62,000 bases of DNA, taken from assembly GCF_964340395.1 (NCBI RefSeq), contig NC_135556.1, forward strand, positions 18,871,142-18,933,141, read 5' to 3'. Both the position numbers and the translations under genes were made by a program. Source of the stretch: Glandiceps talaboti (taxonomy: Eukaryota; Hemichordata; Enteropneusta; Spengelidae). Below the pieces are notes generated by a model. The model saw only the letters and a program-made list of their open reading frames with translations, had not been told where the DNA came from and searched no databases. Below are positions 25,674-38,821 of the stretch, in pieces. Positions within the stretch are counted from its first letter, which is position 1. Every line of letters begins with the position of its first letter.

Positions 25674-28218
25674 TCCTTGTCATTAGCAGTTACGGAATTC
25701 AAAAACGTGTACAGCGGTATGGCAGTGTGCAATACTGATGATTTGAGTCCTCTGGAAAAATTACTGTATGTAATAACGATATAGTGTTATTGAAAGGTGG
25801 TTAATCATGCATGTAATAATTCTCTCAAACTGACTGAGACCCCAAGAACACTTATTACTGGTAACAGACACGAAAGCACAACATGTTTGTCTAACGTTAT
25901 AGGATATGTTGTGGGATTATATTTAACTACACATAGCGACAGGCTAGCATGACCAAGCGGAACGTGTTGCAAACAGGGAATTTAAAGTCAACAGCTGAAT
26001 TGGGTTGATACCAATTGGTACATGCTTGTATTACTGTAACATTTCATGGTTTGATATGAACAGTTTTATGACTTCTTTACGTGTCCATGTAATGCCAGTA
26101 GAACTTGAAATCATGTGTGAATGAGGGCTATTATGTGAAAAGGCCTTTAAAGTGTTCTTATCAAATGATGGGATGTAATTTAAGAAATGGCAGTACCACT
26201 TCAAAAGAGCATTGCATAAAAAGGACGAGATTTGTCTGAAGTCATTACTTGTGGATTTCTGTACTTGTCAATGACATAAACATTATACCAATTCAATAGT
26301 AAATTGTTTTATTTTTCACGGTCAAAATATATTCTTTTAAGAGAATGAACATAGTGTGTATACGTTGGCGTAGATAACAAATGAAAACAATTGTTCACAC
26401 ACAAGAACGCTATTTACATAAACATAATTTGAATACCCAGAGACATTACAGTACTTAATTATAACTTGCAATATGTAGCTATGAAACATCACTTATGACT
26501 TGGTGTATAAATATCACGTCACATCACCATGGATACAGACTTGTCTGGTCTTGCAATATTATACACTTACTGCCTGGCCATGATGGTATTTAGTAGACGT
26601 TTATTACCGAGAGGCTGAAAGCGGACGTTTATTACCGAGAGGCTGAAAGCGGAGGGAAATAGTTACTACATCAAAATGGGCAATATGCCTAAATAAGTCA
26701 CAGACATCACATTTCTAGACACATATATTCTTTCCATAGTCAAAGCAATCTCCTACTATAAGACTTCTGCGCTACATAAACATTGCACTAGAGAGAATAG
26801 AACTTCATTAGCGCTCATTATGCAAATTGAGGTCACTAAGTGTGTACCGCGTGATACGATCTAAGCCAATCAATGAATACTATATGAAAACCATGTTATA
26901 ATTTACTCTAGACATTGTTTTGACTAAAGACACAATTTACTGAAATGAAAAATTATGCTAAAATGAAAATACAACTTTTACTATTTTCATATTCGAACTT
27001 GAGCCAGAGATGCAAACGTATCGATATTGAGTGCAGAGGTCCTCGGCTGATGTCAGCCATGTTGGATTCGTTTGTTTGAAATAGACCCCTTAACCAGGAT
27101 AAAAAAAATAACTAAAATAATCGTGACAAAGATATAAAAATGATTTCAAATAAAAATAAAAATTGAAAATTAAAAAATTAAAATATATCATGTATTTGGT
27201 CATATAATTATAATTATGCTGTACTCTGAACTTCTTTAAATCCCTTCAAAATATACCATACAAGTTTGTACTTGATTTTATACAATCATGATATCACAGC
27301 AAGATATACAAAAATGTACTCTTCTATATACTGTTCATTAAGATATATACTTCTGTACTGAGTTATATTTCGATATGTGAGTTTACTCATAAGTACATTA
27401 AAAAAAATATTAATGCCATTTTTGTTGATTAAATAGTTATACTGCATATTTTAAATCATCTTCCATTATTAATGTCGTGATTATAAGCGCCGTACCATAC
27501 TATATTTCTCTCTGACATAAACCTATAACGGCGCAATATAACTTGCCCAACTCCCTGAGGAGCATACACGTCACCTTTAAAGTTCTACTCTGCTTACTCC
27601 ACTTCATCTCACATTGGAGCTTCGTACTTGCCATCATTCAGTGTACCACTATCTCTTATACATATGTCACTTTGAAATTTTGGACAATATCAGTTTTGAG
27701 TTCCGACGTGTTTTCCCTTTCGAGGTCAAGATCACGTGTTACCCCTGAATCGATGGATTTAGATTCCATACCGATGGACCTGCAACTAAAATAAATACAC
27801 TTTGTGTTAGGCCTTTCGAGAAATATGCCTTCCTCTCGACAAAATTCTGTTCATGTAAAGAACATTTCATGTTCCCTCAATTTCTTTGTCATGTGCACTC
27901 CCGTGGTATAGTCCTGAATTCCGACTGTGAACATCTTTCCCACAAGACTTTCCATCAAGTGCCCAATAAGGCAAAGTTTAAAGGCGCGCCATCAACGATG
28001 ACAAGAGTCTACAGTGTGCAAGATCTTCAGGGCAATAAATCCATGAAGTTGTGTTTCATGGCTATGACTTTATGATGACTGTGAAAACTACAGTCGTCGT
28101 TTCGAAAAGTAGGTGGACATAGTGTTTTGTTATTACAATAAAGCTAAACACGTTTTGATAGACATACTAGTTTGAAGACACAACGAAATGTTAAAAATCA
28201 ATATACTATTTTAAAGTT
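25674..28218. other. Intergenic stretch between convergent genes
   Basis: It holds the 3' flank of cGLR copy 3 (+) and of the WH2 gene (-). A perfect 31-bp duplication (GACGTTTATTACCGAGAGGC...) lies at about 26597-26657, and a very AT-rich tract at 27090-27480. No gene was found. Confidence 0.5.
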
Positions 28219-31200
28219 TTACCAATCTGACTCCATTTCCTGTGTTGGCTTATTGATGTCGTCTGCGTCCACGTCTGACCTTTGCCGCTGTCGTTTTAAA
28301 ATTGCGTCTAACTTTGGATCAGCTTCTCCATATTGTGACGTAGTGGCTTGTGACGTAGTTGGCCGTGGAGTCTTGACGGGCGTCTTCCCTTGCTTAGGGT
28401 CTCTCTGAAAGAGATGCATTGGGAAGGTAATTATTGCATTTCATAACGGTAATAACGAAAATCATTAGATGTGGTCGTGATGACAGTTTGACTGATGAGG
28501 TCTCTGAAGGATACATTAGACGCGAGACTTTCCGTCTTGAGTGTCCACAAGGTGTAATGAGCGACATCAACGATAAATGTTTCAAATCTAGCGTGTTGTT
28601 TGATATAGATAGACATCATGCATCAGTCAAGCACTAGTACATTACATCTATCCTTCCCTGTATATGTTATAAGATGTCGCACTCGTATTGTTATATTCAT
28701 TTAAATATAATTGGAATGTTTTTGGTGTCATTGTTCTTTGTTTAGCATTTATCATAACCAACCTTGACCTTAAATACATTTCTCGTCCTGTTTTCTTCAA
28801 CATTTCTATTTCCGTCTTCAAAAGTTCTAGCTGTCTCCAAATGAACTTGATAGGGTTGCAATTGACTGCTGCTAACTTCCTTATCAACTCTTGACACACT
28901 GTCGGTGTAAGATTACGACAAGAAAAAATATTTTAACTAAAGATGTGATAACGTCGTCTAACAATTCGGTAATTGTCAACAACTTCAGTTCATATTAATA
29001 TAGGTCCTAAAGATAAAAGGTCAAGGGACGGAAAAGCAGTACCATCCAGAGAATATGGCAATATACGATATACGTGTGGAATGATCCATGACCAATAGCG
29101 GCCAATGATAATATACACAATGCACTCATTTTGGAGGTGTGTTCAGCAGTGTTATAATAGTTCGTGTTTTAGTAATAGAATGTTTTACCTATTTGAAGCG
29201 GCGTCTTGTTTGGTTTCCCCTTCAGTCTTACCCTCATAATCGTCAATTTTTTGCCTCACACGTTGTAGAATACTTGACAATTGGTGGTCAATGTCAGGGT
29301 CTGCCCTTCCCTCCTTGGTCGGTTCTCTACAAACACTACCAGTTCTCTGTTGAGTCCCAGATAAGAATGATTGTACATTTACACTATACACTAGAAATGC
29401 ATAATAATAACTTCAAGCTTGCAACGCTCGTTCAGTTAAAGTGGCACAGTCTGTAACTGGTGACTAGTTTTGTCATATCAAATAAATGTACAAATGTACC
29501 TACATTATACACTAAGTCAGTCAGTCAGTCAGTCAGTCAGTCAGTCAATCAGTCAGTCAGTCAGTCAGTCAGTCAATTGTTGAATTAGTTACGCTGGTTA
29601 GTTAGTTAGTTCATGAGTTGGTTGGTTGGTTGGTTGGTTGGTTGGTTGGTTGGTTGGTTGGTTGGTTGGTTGGTTGGTTGATAGGTCGGTCGGTCGGTCG
29701 GTCGGTTGTTGGTTGTATTAGCTAGTTATTGGTCGGTCAGTCAGTCAGTCAGTCAGTCAGTCAGTCAGTCAGTCAGTCAGTTAGTCATTCAGTTTGTTTG
29801 TTTATTATTCATGTGCTTGTTTGTTTGCTTTTGTTTATGATTTCAAATCAAGATAGTATTTCTGTACTTACAATTGTACATTGTACATCAGCTTCAGTAC
29901 TTGCTGCATCAACGTTACATTGACATTTCGTTTCTTTGCCATCCTCTACTTTCTTGTCAACATGGGTCGTGTCATCTTCTTGCCCTTGTCCAATTGTCTG
30001 TGTGACGACATTAGAGTATACCATGGTACCCCTAGCTTGGTCGTTATTGTCGACGACGTTGGGAACAGAATCAAGCGTCATTTGAGTGTTCTGATATGCA
30101 GCGATAGTTAATAGACTATCGTTCACTGTTATTTCGTTGGACACAACGTCTGTAGATTGTCCACTGTGATCACCTCCAGGTTTGCATATCGGTTCTTTAG
30201 TTGATTTATCTGGTATACGATCAGTGTCATCTTCGTCCGTACCGCTATTGAATGTATATTCCCCCACCGCGGTACTCGAATCGCTGCTGGACCTGAAAGA
30301 GGGCAAGCCGACGTTAACAGAATGATGGTTTCTTGATAATTCCTTTTGGGTATAACAGATAGAATGAATTTATCAGAAAAACGCAGTACTTGACAACAAC
30401 TACAGTGACTTATGAAACGTTTTAATTTCTTAGAGCTACATCTTGATTTTTTATTTTAATGTTTATTGTACCACGCACGAGCCATGTTGAACAAAAAAAT
30501 ATGGAATTTATACCTTTGTCGTTCTACGTCATAACAACGCGCGTCTACGTCACTGGTTTTGCTGTGCTCGAAATATAAGCCAAAGCTTCAAAAATTTGCC
30601 ATTAGGCCCTACTTTCCCCGATTTTTCTTTTATATTTACTTGTTCTGGTGTAATTGTTATTTTCCAATATTTTTCCGCATTTAGCCGCAAAATACTCGTG
30701 ACCTAAGGACTTTGTCACTACGAGTCGCTAGAGTCACTACGAGTCGCAAGATGAGTAGTGACAAAGGCCCCCTTAGGTCACAAGTAGTGGAGAATAATTT
30801 CTAATTATTCCACACTCCCTGCTATTTGGATTAATATATTCCCTTGTCCCTGAGAACGAGAAATGTTTCTTCTAGCGCACGAATATTCTATTGCTATTTT
30901 ACGACGATGGGTAGTCGTCCTTTAAATTTGCAATAATTAGACTAAAGTGTAACCGTTGGTGGCGCGCCAAACATTCCAGAATATGTGGAGCCCGATTGAC
31001 GACGATATTTTAGGGTCAATACAATGAGCTACAGTTACTGTATTATTTACCTGCTTCGAACGTCTTCCCCATCTTCCTTAATTACCAGGACCTCATCGCT
31101 GTCATAAAACACGTCTATTCCTTCATCTCCATGCCGATTCTCACTTTGCCGTACGATTTCTCTACCATGACTTATCTGACTCTCTTCACAATCTGAAGTC

Positions 31201-33823
31201 TGGCCACTTTGTGAAAGAGAAAGTAATCTATTAACAATTAATTGTCGACTTATTTTACACAAAAAGACGTGAGATTATAGATATTTATGCAAAACTTTGA
31301 GAAGTAATAGAATTATTTCTTGAACCAAATGCAATCACAGCGCGTTGCAAGTTACTGTTCATCGACTGTGTTTTACAAACCACACAGAAACCAACAAGAA
31401 ACTGTACATTCTACACTTTAAGATAGCAAAATTGAATTAATACAGCTTCTTGCTACATTTTGTTTAAATGAAATGAATAATGTGTCACCATACAGATATC
31501 AATACATACACCAAAACATCGGCTCCCGCGTGTATGTGTCTAGTTGCTCAGACTGGTTTATTTCAATAAGCAAGAAATTGCAACCTTGCTATCTTCCAGC
31601 GTAGCATGTAAAGTTTCTTGTTAGTTTCTACTTTGCCTTACATCAAACAGAGCCAGTGAACGGTAGCCTGCACTGCGCTGTGCGATCATTCACACAATCG
31701 TCATGAATTTAAGCCTGGAGTACCAATATCCACCAATCAAATCAACGTACTTATTGAATGTGTTATTGGAAAACAGTATGAAAGTCGTAATTACAAAACT
31801 ATAACTATGCACACTACCTGACGATTTCGTCGTCTTTTACGTTATCAATGGTTTCACTGTCTCTTAATCCAGTTTGTCTATCTTTGGTATCAAGGGTTTC
31901 GATGTCTTCATGTTTGGCATCTACAGTGTTGCTGTTTTCGAGGTTTTCGTTGTCTTCAAGTTTGCTATCAACAGTGCTGCTATCTTTGGCATCTATGGTT
32001 TTGCTGTCTGTACATGTTGTATAGACAGTTTGGCTATCTTTGGTACCAATGGTTTCGCTCTTTGTTGTATGGACAGTTTGTCTCTCTTCGGTATCGAAGG
32101 TTTCGCTACCAATGTTACTATCTACGATTTGGCATTCTACGACATATACAGTTTTGCTATCTATGACATCGACGGTTTCGTTCTCTGTGGTATCGACGGC
32201 GTCGCTGTCTTTCGTGTACACGGTTTCCTTGTATTTGGTTTCGACTGTTTCATTGCCTTTAGTATCAATGGGTTCAATCTCTTTGTTATCGAAGGATTCG
32301 CCTTTTGTGGTATTGGTTGGTTTTCCTTGCATTGGCTGAACAATATCGTTCTCTATGGTATCGACGGTTTCCCTCTCTATGGTATCAACAACTTCCCTCT
32401 CTATAGCATCAACAGTTTTCATCTCTATGGCATCAGCAGTTTCCCTCTCTATAGCATCAACAGTTTCCCTCTCTATAGCATCAACAGTTTCCCTTTCTAT
32501 GGCATCAACAGTTTCCCTCTCTATGGTATCAACAGTTTCCCTCTCTGTGGCATCAACAGTTTTCATCTCTATGGCATCAACAGTTTCCCTCTCTATAGCA
32601 TCAACAGTTTCCCTCTCTATAGCATCAACAGTTTCCCTCTCTATAGCATCAACAGTTTCCCTCTCTGTGGCATCAACAGTTTTCATCTCTGTGGCATCAA
32701 CAGTTTCCCTCTCTATGGCATCAACAGTTTTCATCTCTATGGCATCAACGGTTTCCCTTTCTATGGCATCAACGGCTTCCCTCTCTATGGCATCAACGGT
32801 TTCCCTTTCTATGGCATCAACGGTTACCCTTTCTATGACATCAGCGGGTTCCCTCTCTATAGCATCAACTGCTTCCTTCTCTATGGCATCCACGGCTTCT
32901 CTCTCTATGGCATCCATGGTTTCCCTCTCTATAGCATCCATGGTTTCCCTCTCTATAGCATCAACAGTTTCCCTCTCTATGGCATCAACGGTTTCCCTCT
33001 CTATGGTATCGACGGTTTCCCTCTCTATAGCATCCACGGTTGCCCTCTCTATAGCATCAACAGTTCCCCTCTCTATGGCATCCACGGCTTCTTTCTCTAT
33101 GGCATCAACGGTTTCCCTCTCTATCGTATTAACACTTTCGATCTCTACGCTATCAACGATTTTACTTTCTAAGCTATCACCGATTTTGTTCTCGATGGTA
33201 CGGACGGTATCGACAGAAAGAGAAACTGCCTGGTCAGTATCTGTTGCTTCCATATTGTTCATTTTCATGACAACACTTTGAGGTACTGTGGTATCTTGTC
33301 TTTCAGTATCAACGTTACCATCATCAATATGGGCAATGTCAGGTATATCCTTTTCCGTTACAGAATTTGAACCAATGAATAACCTGCTTAGATCTGAGCC
33401 GTCATGTTGTTTCTGCTTCTCTGACTCTCCCATATGCATACCCTTTCCTTTGTTACTATTAGCGATATACTCAATAATTTCAGGACATTCGTGCCTCTCT
33501 TGTCGACTTTCTGCCATGTTATGCTGTATAATTAATGTTTGTGAAAGCACTGATGGTCCATTAGCTACTTCTTCCCCACGACCATCGCTAGTCACATACC
33601 CATTGTATATTAATGCATGTCTGAATCTGAAAACGGACAAAAACAATTTCACCGGATCAGATCACCAGCCGTGGACAGAGATTATAATGACAGGAATTTT
33701 AATGTGAACGAAAATGTATCTTTACATCAAGCTTTTCTATTATTTGTTTTGATAGGTCGGTAAGTGGGGGGGGGGGATTAGATAATAGGCAAGGTAAGTA
33801 CGTATGTAGCTAGGTGGATTGAC

Positions 33824-33858
<35 letters not shown>

Positions 33859-33859
33859 T

Positions 33860-33896
<37 letters not shown>

Positions 33897-34011
33897 TAGA
33901 CAGATTGGATAGATATATAGATGGATAGATAGATAGATAGGTAGGTAGGTAGGTAGGGATGGATGGATGGATGGATGATGGATGGATGAATGAATAAGTG
34001 AGTCAATATGC

Positions 34012-34072
<61 letters not shown>

Positions 34073-37000
34073 GTATAGGCTGTCGTCATATTAAAAACAC
34101 CCATACATACATATATACATTTTCCCTAAAATATTGCCAGAGAAAGACAGCGGAGGGCAATTTTTTGACATTAAAGTAGAAGTAAATTGACCTTTACATA
34201 CCTGTTTGATATTAATTCTGACATCTCATGTTCATCTACGTGTTCTTCTGGGAAATCTTGCAGTTCACGTTGCGAAGATTTGTACAACTTTGTTTTGACA
34301 TTTTTCATTTTATTACTTTTTTTGGTCAATTTACCACCAATTGGTCCTAATAAGATGGACTTAATATTACTCTAAAAAGAGATATAAAAAATTGATAGCA
34401 TTAAGTTTTGACTAAAATGGTACGTGAAACATTGGAAGTCTCTGATAAGATCAAATAAACGAATATAGTAATGTCAATATTGTAAATACATCGCCAGGAG
34501 CGTCCTTATCATCCATCCAGCTCCTCGTTTGTGGAAAAGGGTGAGAAGAGCGCCCACAACTGTTGATCTTTCAGTCTGCGATGTACTCGAATGATACATT
34601 AAAATAACGGGGCATAAATTGAGTTTCAAGGGAGAATTCTTACTTTGTTTTCACTGGCAGTGGCTGTACTTTTAACATGTTCTGTAAATACACTGTCTCG
34701 GTTGTTGCTCGTTTTATCACCACTGTCTGACTCTACGTTTTGGACTTTGCTGGCGTTGTTTTCCTGTTGTAGACATTCTTCTGGCACTGTATCAATCTGC
34801 AGCAGACTGGTGGGTCTACTAGATGCAGAAAATACGGATATGTTTGATTTAAATATGCAATGTCATGTAAAGTCACAGTTAAAGCAAAGGCCTTCTTTAT
34901 CTACAAACCTGTGCACTGACCTTTCACGAAATTTGTTGTGCAGATACTTTTAATTTTCGCATTATACAGGAGAGAGCTTTTTGCACTGATGCTTTCTCTT
35001 CCTGTTATAGCTTTTACAGTTTCTGGGACCTTGTAATTTTTAGTACACTGTAAAATTTGCATGATATTTATATAATTGGTACTAGTACGTACATTAATTA
35101 GTACACACAACGTTAACGCTACCCTGTGACATTGGTTGGAAAACGACGTGCTACGTACATCGCTTATTCTCATTCAGATTTTTCGACAACTGGTTTTAAT
35201 TTTTACAAGATAATAACACCAAACAAAGGTAAAATAAAGTAAATGAATTGAATGAGTGGATGGTAAAATAAATAAATAAATGTACAAACAAATTAAACGA
35301 ATGATAGAAAAACGAAAGAAATGACACCGTACCTACTAGAGGGCATTTTAGACATTTTTGAAATATCACCTTCCGTTTTGCTTCTTCTTTTACGTAAACT
35401 CTTTCTTAATTCATCCTGAACTGCATCAAATTTTTCCACAGGTTTATCCTGCGAAGTATCGACCACCTTGAAAGACAAAATACATTGAGTCATCATTTTT
35501 TTTAATCAAAAACAAATATATGCAAAAACTAAATAGATATGAAAAAATCTAATTTATTCACCCTTTATGGCTTACCTAACCTTCATCACGCCTACCTGTG
35601 ATTTACCGTCCGACCATAAGGAGGCCTTACATGGTTTTTCATCGTAGTATATGAATGATGGGTCTGTCGGTCGTTTGGTTAAAAATTGCAAAAAGTAAAT
35701 TTATATTTACATGATAATGATACCTTCATTTTATAATCATACCTTAACAGTCTGAATGACTTAGAAATGACAATTAAAGTCAGAAGGAAACTGGACGATT
35801 TGTTCTGTTAAAGGTTCAGCATTTCAGCAATAATTTTTCGCTTTACGCACTTGTAGAGTCGCCATCTTACAATCATTGACGTTATATTTTTTTTCTAGTC
35901 CTGCCATAGAGGGCGCCCATTTTATTATATCGCTAAATTGAAGAAATATAGGGTCGGTCTGATCAGAGAACATGGCCGCTCTTAGAGTGAGTATAGTAAG
36001 CATGCATGGCCCACACTCTAAATGTTAAACTTATAAACCACACGCTACAATGTAAAGTCGGTAAAAATATAACATACCGCAACACGTTTCAGTTTCACAC
36101 CTTGCTTGATCTGACTAATGGCATCACTCATTCCCTGTGGAGCATCTTTAGGAAAAGTAAATATAGATATGCAACATTAAACGATTAGAAATCACTTTCT
36201 GGTTTTGATTATTGCAATAAATATTTGCGAGAATTATTTGGTATATTTCATTATTTTCTCCATCAAAGATGAAAATAGTATGGTAACATTTTATACATCA
36301 AATTCTAATTAACATAATGTTACTTTTGAGTAAGATCCAAACTAGCCAAACAAATCATTGAGAGAGAAAATATTTCATATTGTTTTGAAATTTTATTAAG
36401 TAGGAAGTACAAAAAATAACATGCGTCGGCCGGGAATCGAACCCGGATCTATTGCTTGGAAGGCAACAATGCTAACCTTTACACCACCGACGCCAGCTGA
36501 TTAACATTGTGTTTTACAGGACTACTTGATCAAGAGGGCGCGTTTTACCGGAAATGACTTTTTTCCAATGCGTTGATGTAGTAATGTGCTATTTTCATAA
36601 TATTGCTATATATAACCAATAGTACGAGTGTCTACTTGTGGGACTTTTGCGGCATCGATCGACAGACGACTGTCGCGTCGTAGACTCGACAATAAATATT
36701 TTCCTCCATTATACTCATCGCAAGATGGCGCTGTCGTAACGGGAACACTGTCATTTGAACTCCAGTCATTTGAGCGGAGACTGAGCCACAGACACTTGTG
36801 TCCAGAGACACGTCCAGAGATGTGTTTCAGAATATAATAAAATATCGATAATATTGACATATTTGGCCAATAATATTGTGAAAGGAGTAAAAAAAAAAAA
36901 CACGGGTTTAGCGGTGTGTGAACTTACTCGATCCTAGAAACCCGTGTTATTTTACCCCTTTCACATATTTATCGGCCAAAGTATGTTAATATTTTATTCT

Positions 37001-37410
37001 GAACATATCTCGAGACACAAGTGTGTGGTTTGAGCATACCCCCCTTACTAGGTATATGAGGTGATCTCCAAAAACTAATTTAGACTCCCAACTAATTGTG
37101 CCAGTTTTGTTTAAAGCGCAATGTGAAAAACGCGTTAATGCCCTAAAAAGACTCATTGCTGTAACAATATACTTTAAGAACTTTTTCAATGTTAGTTTTC
37201 TGAATTCAGATTTTAATTGTGTTTTACTTACTCTGTGTTTTTGAAGAACCTTTCTGAGTTCTCTTCTTTTTCACAGCACTACACATGAGATGTGGTGGTG
37301 GTGGTGGTGGTGGTGGTGGTGGTGGTGGTGGTGGTGGTGGTGGTGGTGGTGGTGGTGGTGGAGGTGGTGGTTGCGGCGGCGACGACGGCGACGACGACGA
37401 CGACGATGAC

Positions 37411-37459
<49 letters not shown>

Positions 37460-37961
37460 GGAAAAAAATACATTTGGATAAGAAGTACGGTTATGACCAT
37501 TCCATATTGACTTATTATAGATACACACGAGAGACATGTACATCGATATCTATATCTATATGACAACAGTAAAATTAAATTAGTTCAAGGTGAATCATTT
37601 TCGAATTGATATTTATCTTCTTTGCTATAAAACCATCTACGAGTGTACATAAGTCATGGTCATTGTGCTTTACTTGTACAATTCTATTTTTCAGTATACT
37701 GTTTCCACGCGCACAAATATTTTTGAAGGAGACGGTACACAACGCTTACCTTAGTGGATCAGTAAGGATGGCTGGTGGTGGTGGCGGCGGTGGGGGCGGT
37801 GGTGGTGGGGGCGGGGGAGGAGGCGGAGGAGGAGGCGGTGTTGCCGAAGGTGAGATCTTCTTCTTCAAGTTACCGTTCGAAAACTGTGGAGTAAATAAAT
37901 TGAAAACAATTCTTTGTAAGATATAAATCATATTGATTGATATTCATACATGGGAGACAAA

Positions 37962-38040
<79 letters not shown>

Positions 38041-38064
38041 GGCAGGCAGGCAGGCAGGCAGACA

Positions 38065-38139
<75 letters not shown>

Positions 38140-38738
38140 ATACAATGCATGTCTTGTATCACTTCAGTATGTGTACCTGTTAGTTGGCATTTAGTACACG
38201 GGACATTCGTAACATCTGAGACTCAAGGATTAATTTAGACCAGAGACTTTTATGAGTCAATATAAGTTTATCTACATAAAGTTAGGAATTCATATTATAA
38301 ATACTATTTACACCAAACAAGAAACTATACGAGAAAAAGCACAACAGCACACGTACAGTGCGTTGCAAGTTAGTGTTAACTCTCTCTGTTTGATACAATC
38401 ACGCAGAAACCAATAAGAAACTGCACATTGTACACTTTAAGATCATAGCAAGATTGCAATTTGTTTGTTTGTTTGTTTGTTTGTTTGTTTGTTTGTTTGT
38501 TTGGTCGATCGGTCGGTTGGTTGGATGGTTGGTTGGTTGGTTGGTTGGTTGGTTGGTTGGTTGGTTGATAATCGTTGACCGTACAGTCAAGAACGTTGCG
38601 TGTTATCTTGTTTCAAAATACATTCCATACATTATAAACTGTCATAGCTATTACCTCTCATTTAAATAAATTATGTAAATAATACGTTACGTCATCAAAT
38701 CGATCCTTCTTAGATGAGATTTCTAAATGTACTGAATC

Positions 38739-38821
<83 letters not shown>

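Noticed and set aside
28648-28899. Longer minus-strand frame ([11 protein letters not shown]...) overlapping exon 28898-28763
   Set aside because: Its phase does not match the upstream exon donor, whereas the chosen frame ([11 protein letters not shown]...) matches on both sides.
31874-33172. Long plus-strand open frame of about 432 codons antisense to the repeat exon
   Set aside because: It is the complement of the 24-bp repeat, whose unit lacks stops in this frame. It has no splice context, and the minus-strand frame joins in phase to fourteen other exons.
32355-33281. Plus-strand Ser/Val/Met-rich open frame of about 308 codons
   Set aside because: Another frame of the same 24-bp repeat; composition is set by the repeat only.
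37285-37563. Poly-Gly/Asp, poly-Val/Met and poly-His frames
   Set aside because: They run through (GGT)n and (GAT)n microsatellites in an intron. The neighbouring real exons are 37278-37232 and 37883-37750.
37606-37926. Plus-strand frame with a Gly run
   Set aside because: It is antisense to the polyproline exon, which has good splice sites and matching phase on the minus strand.
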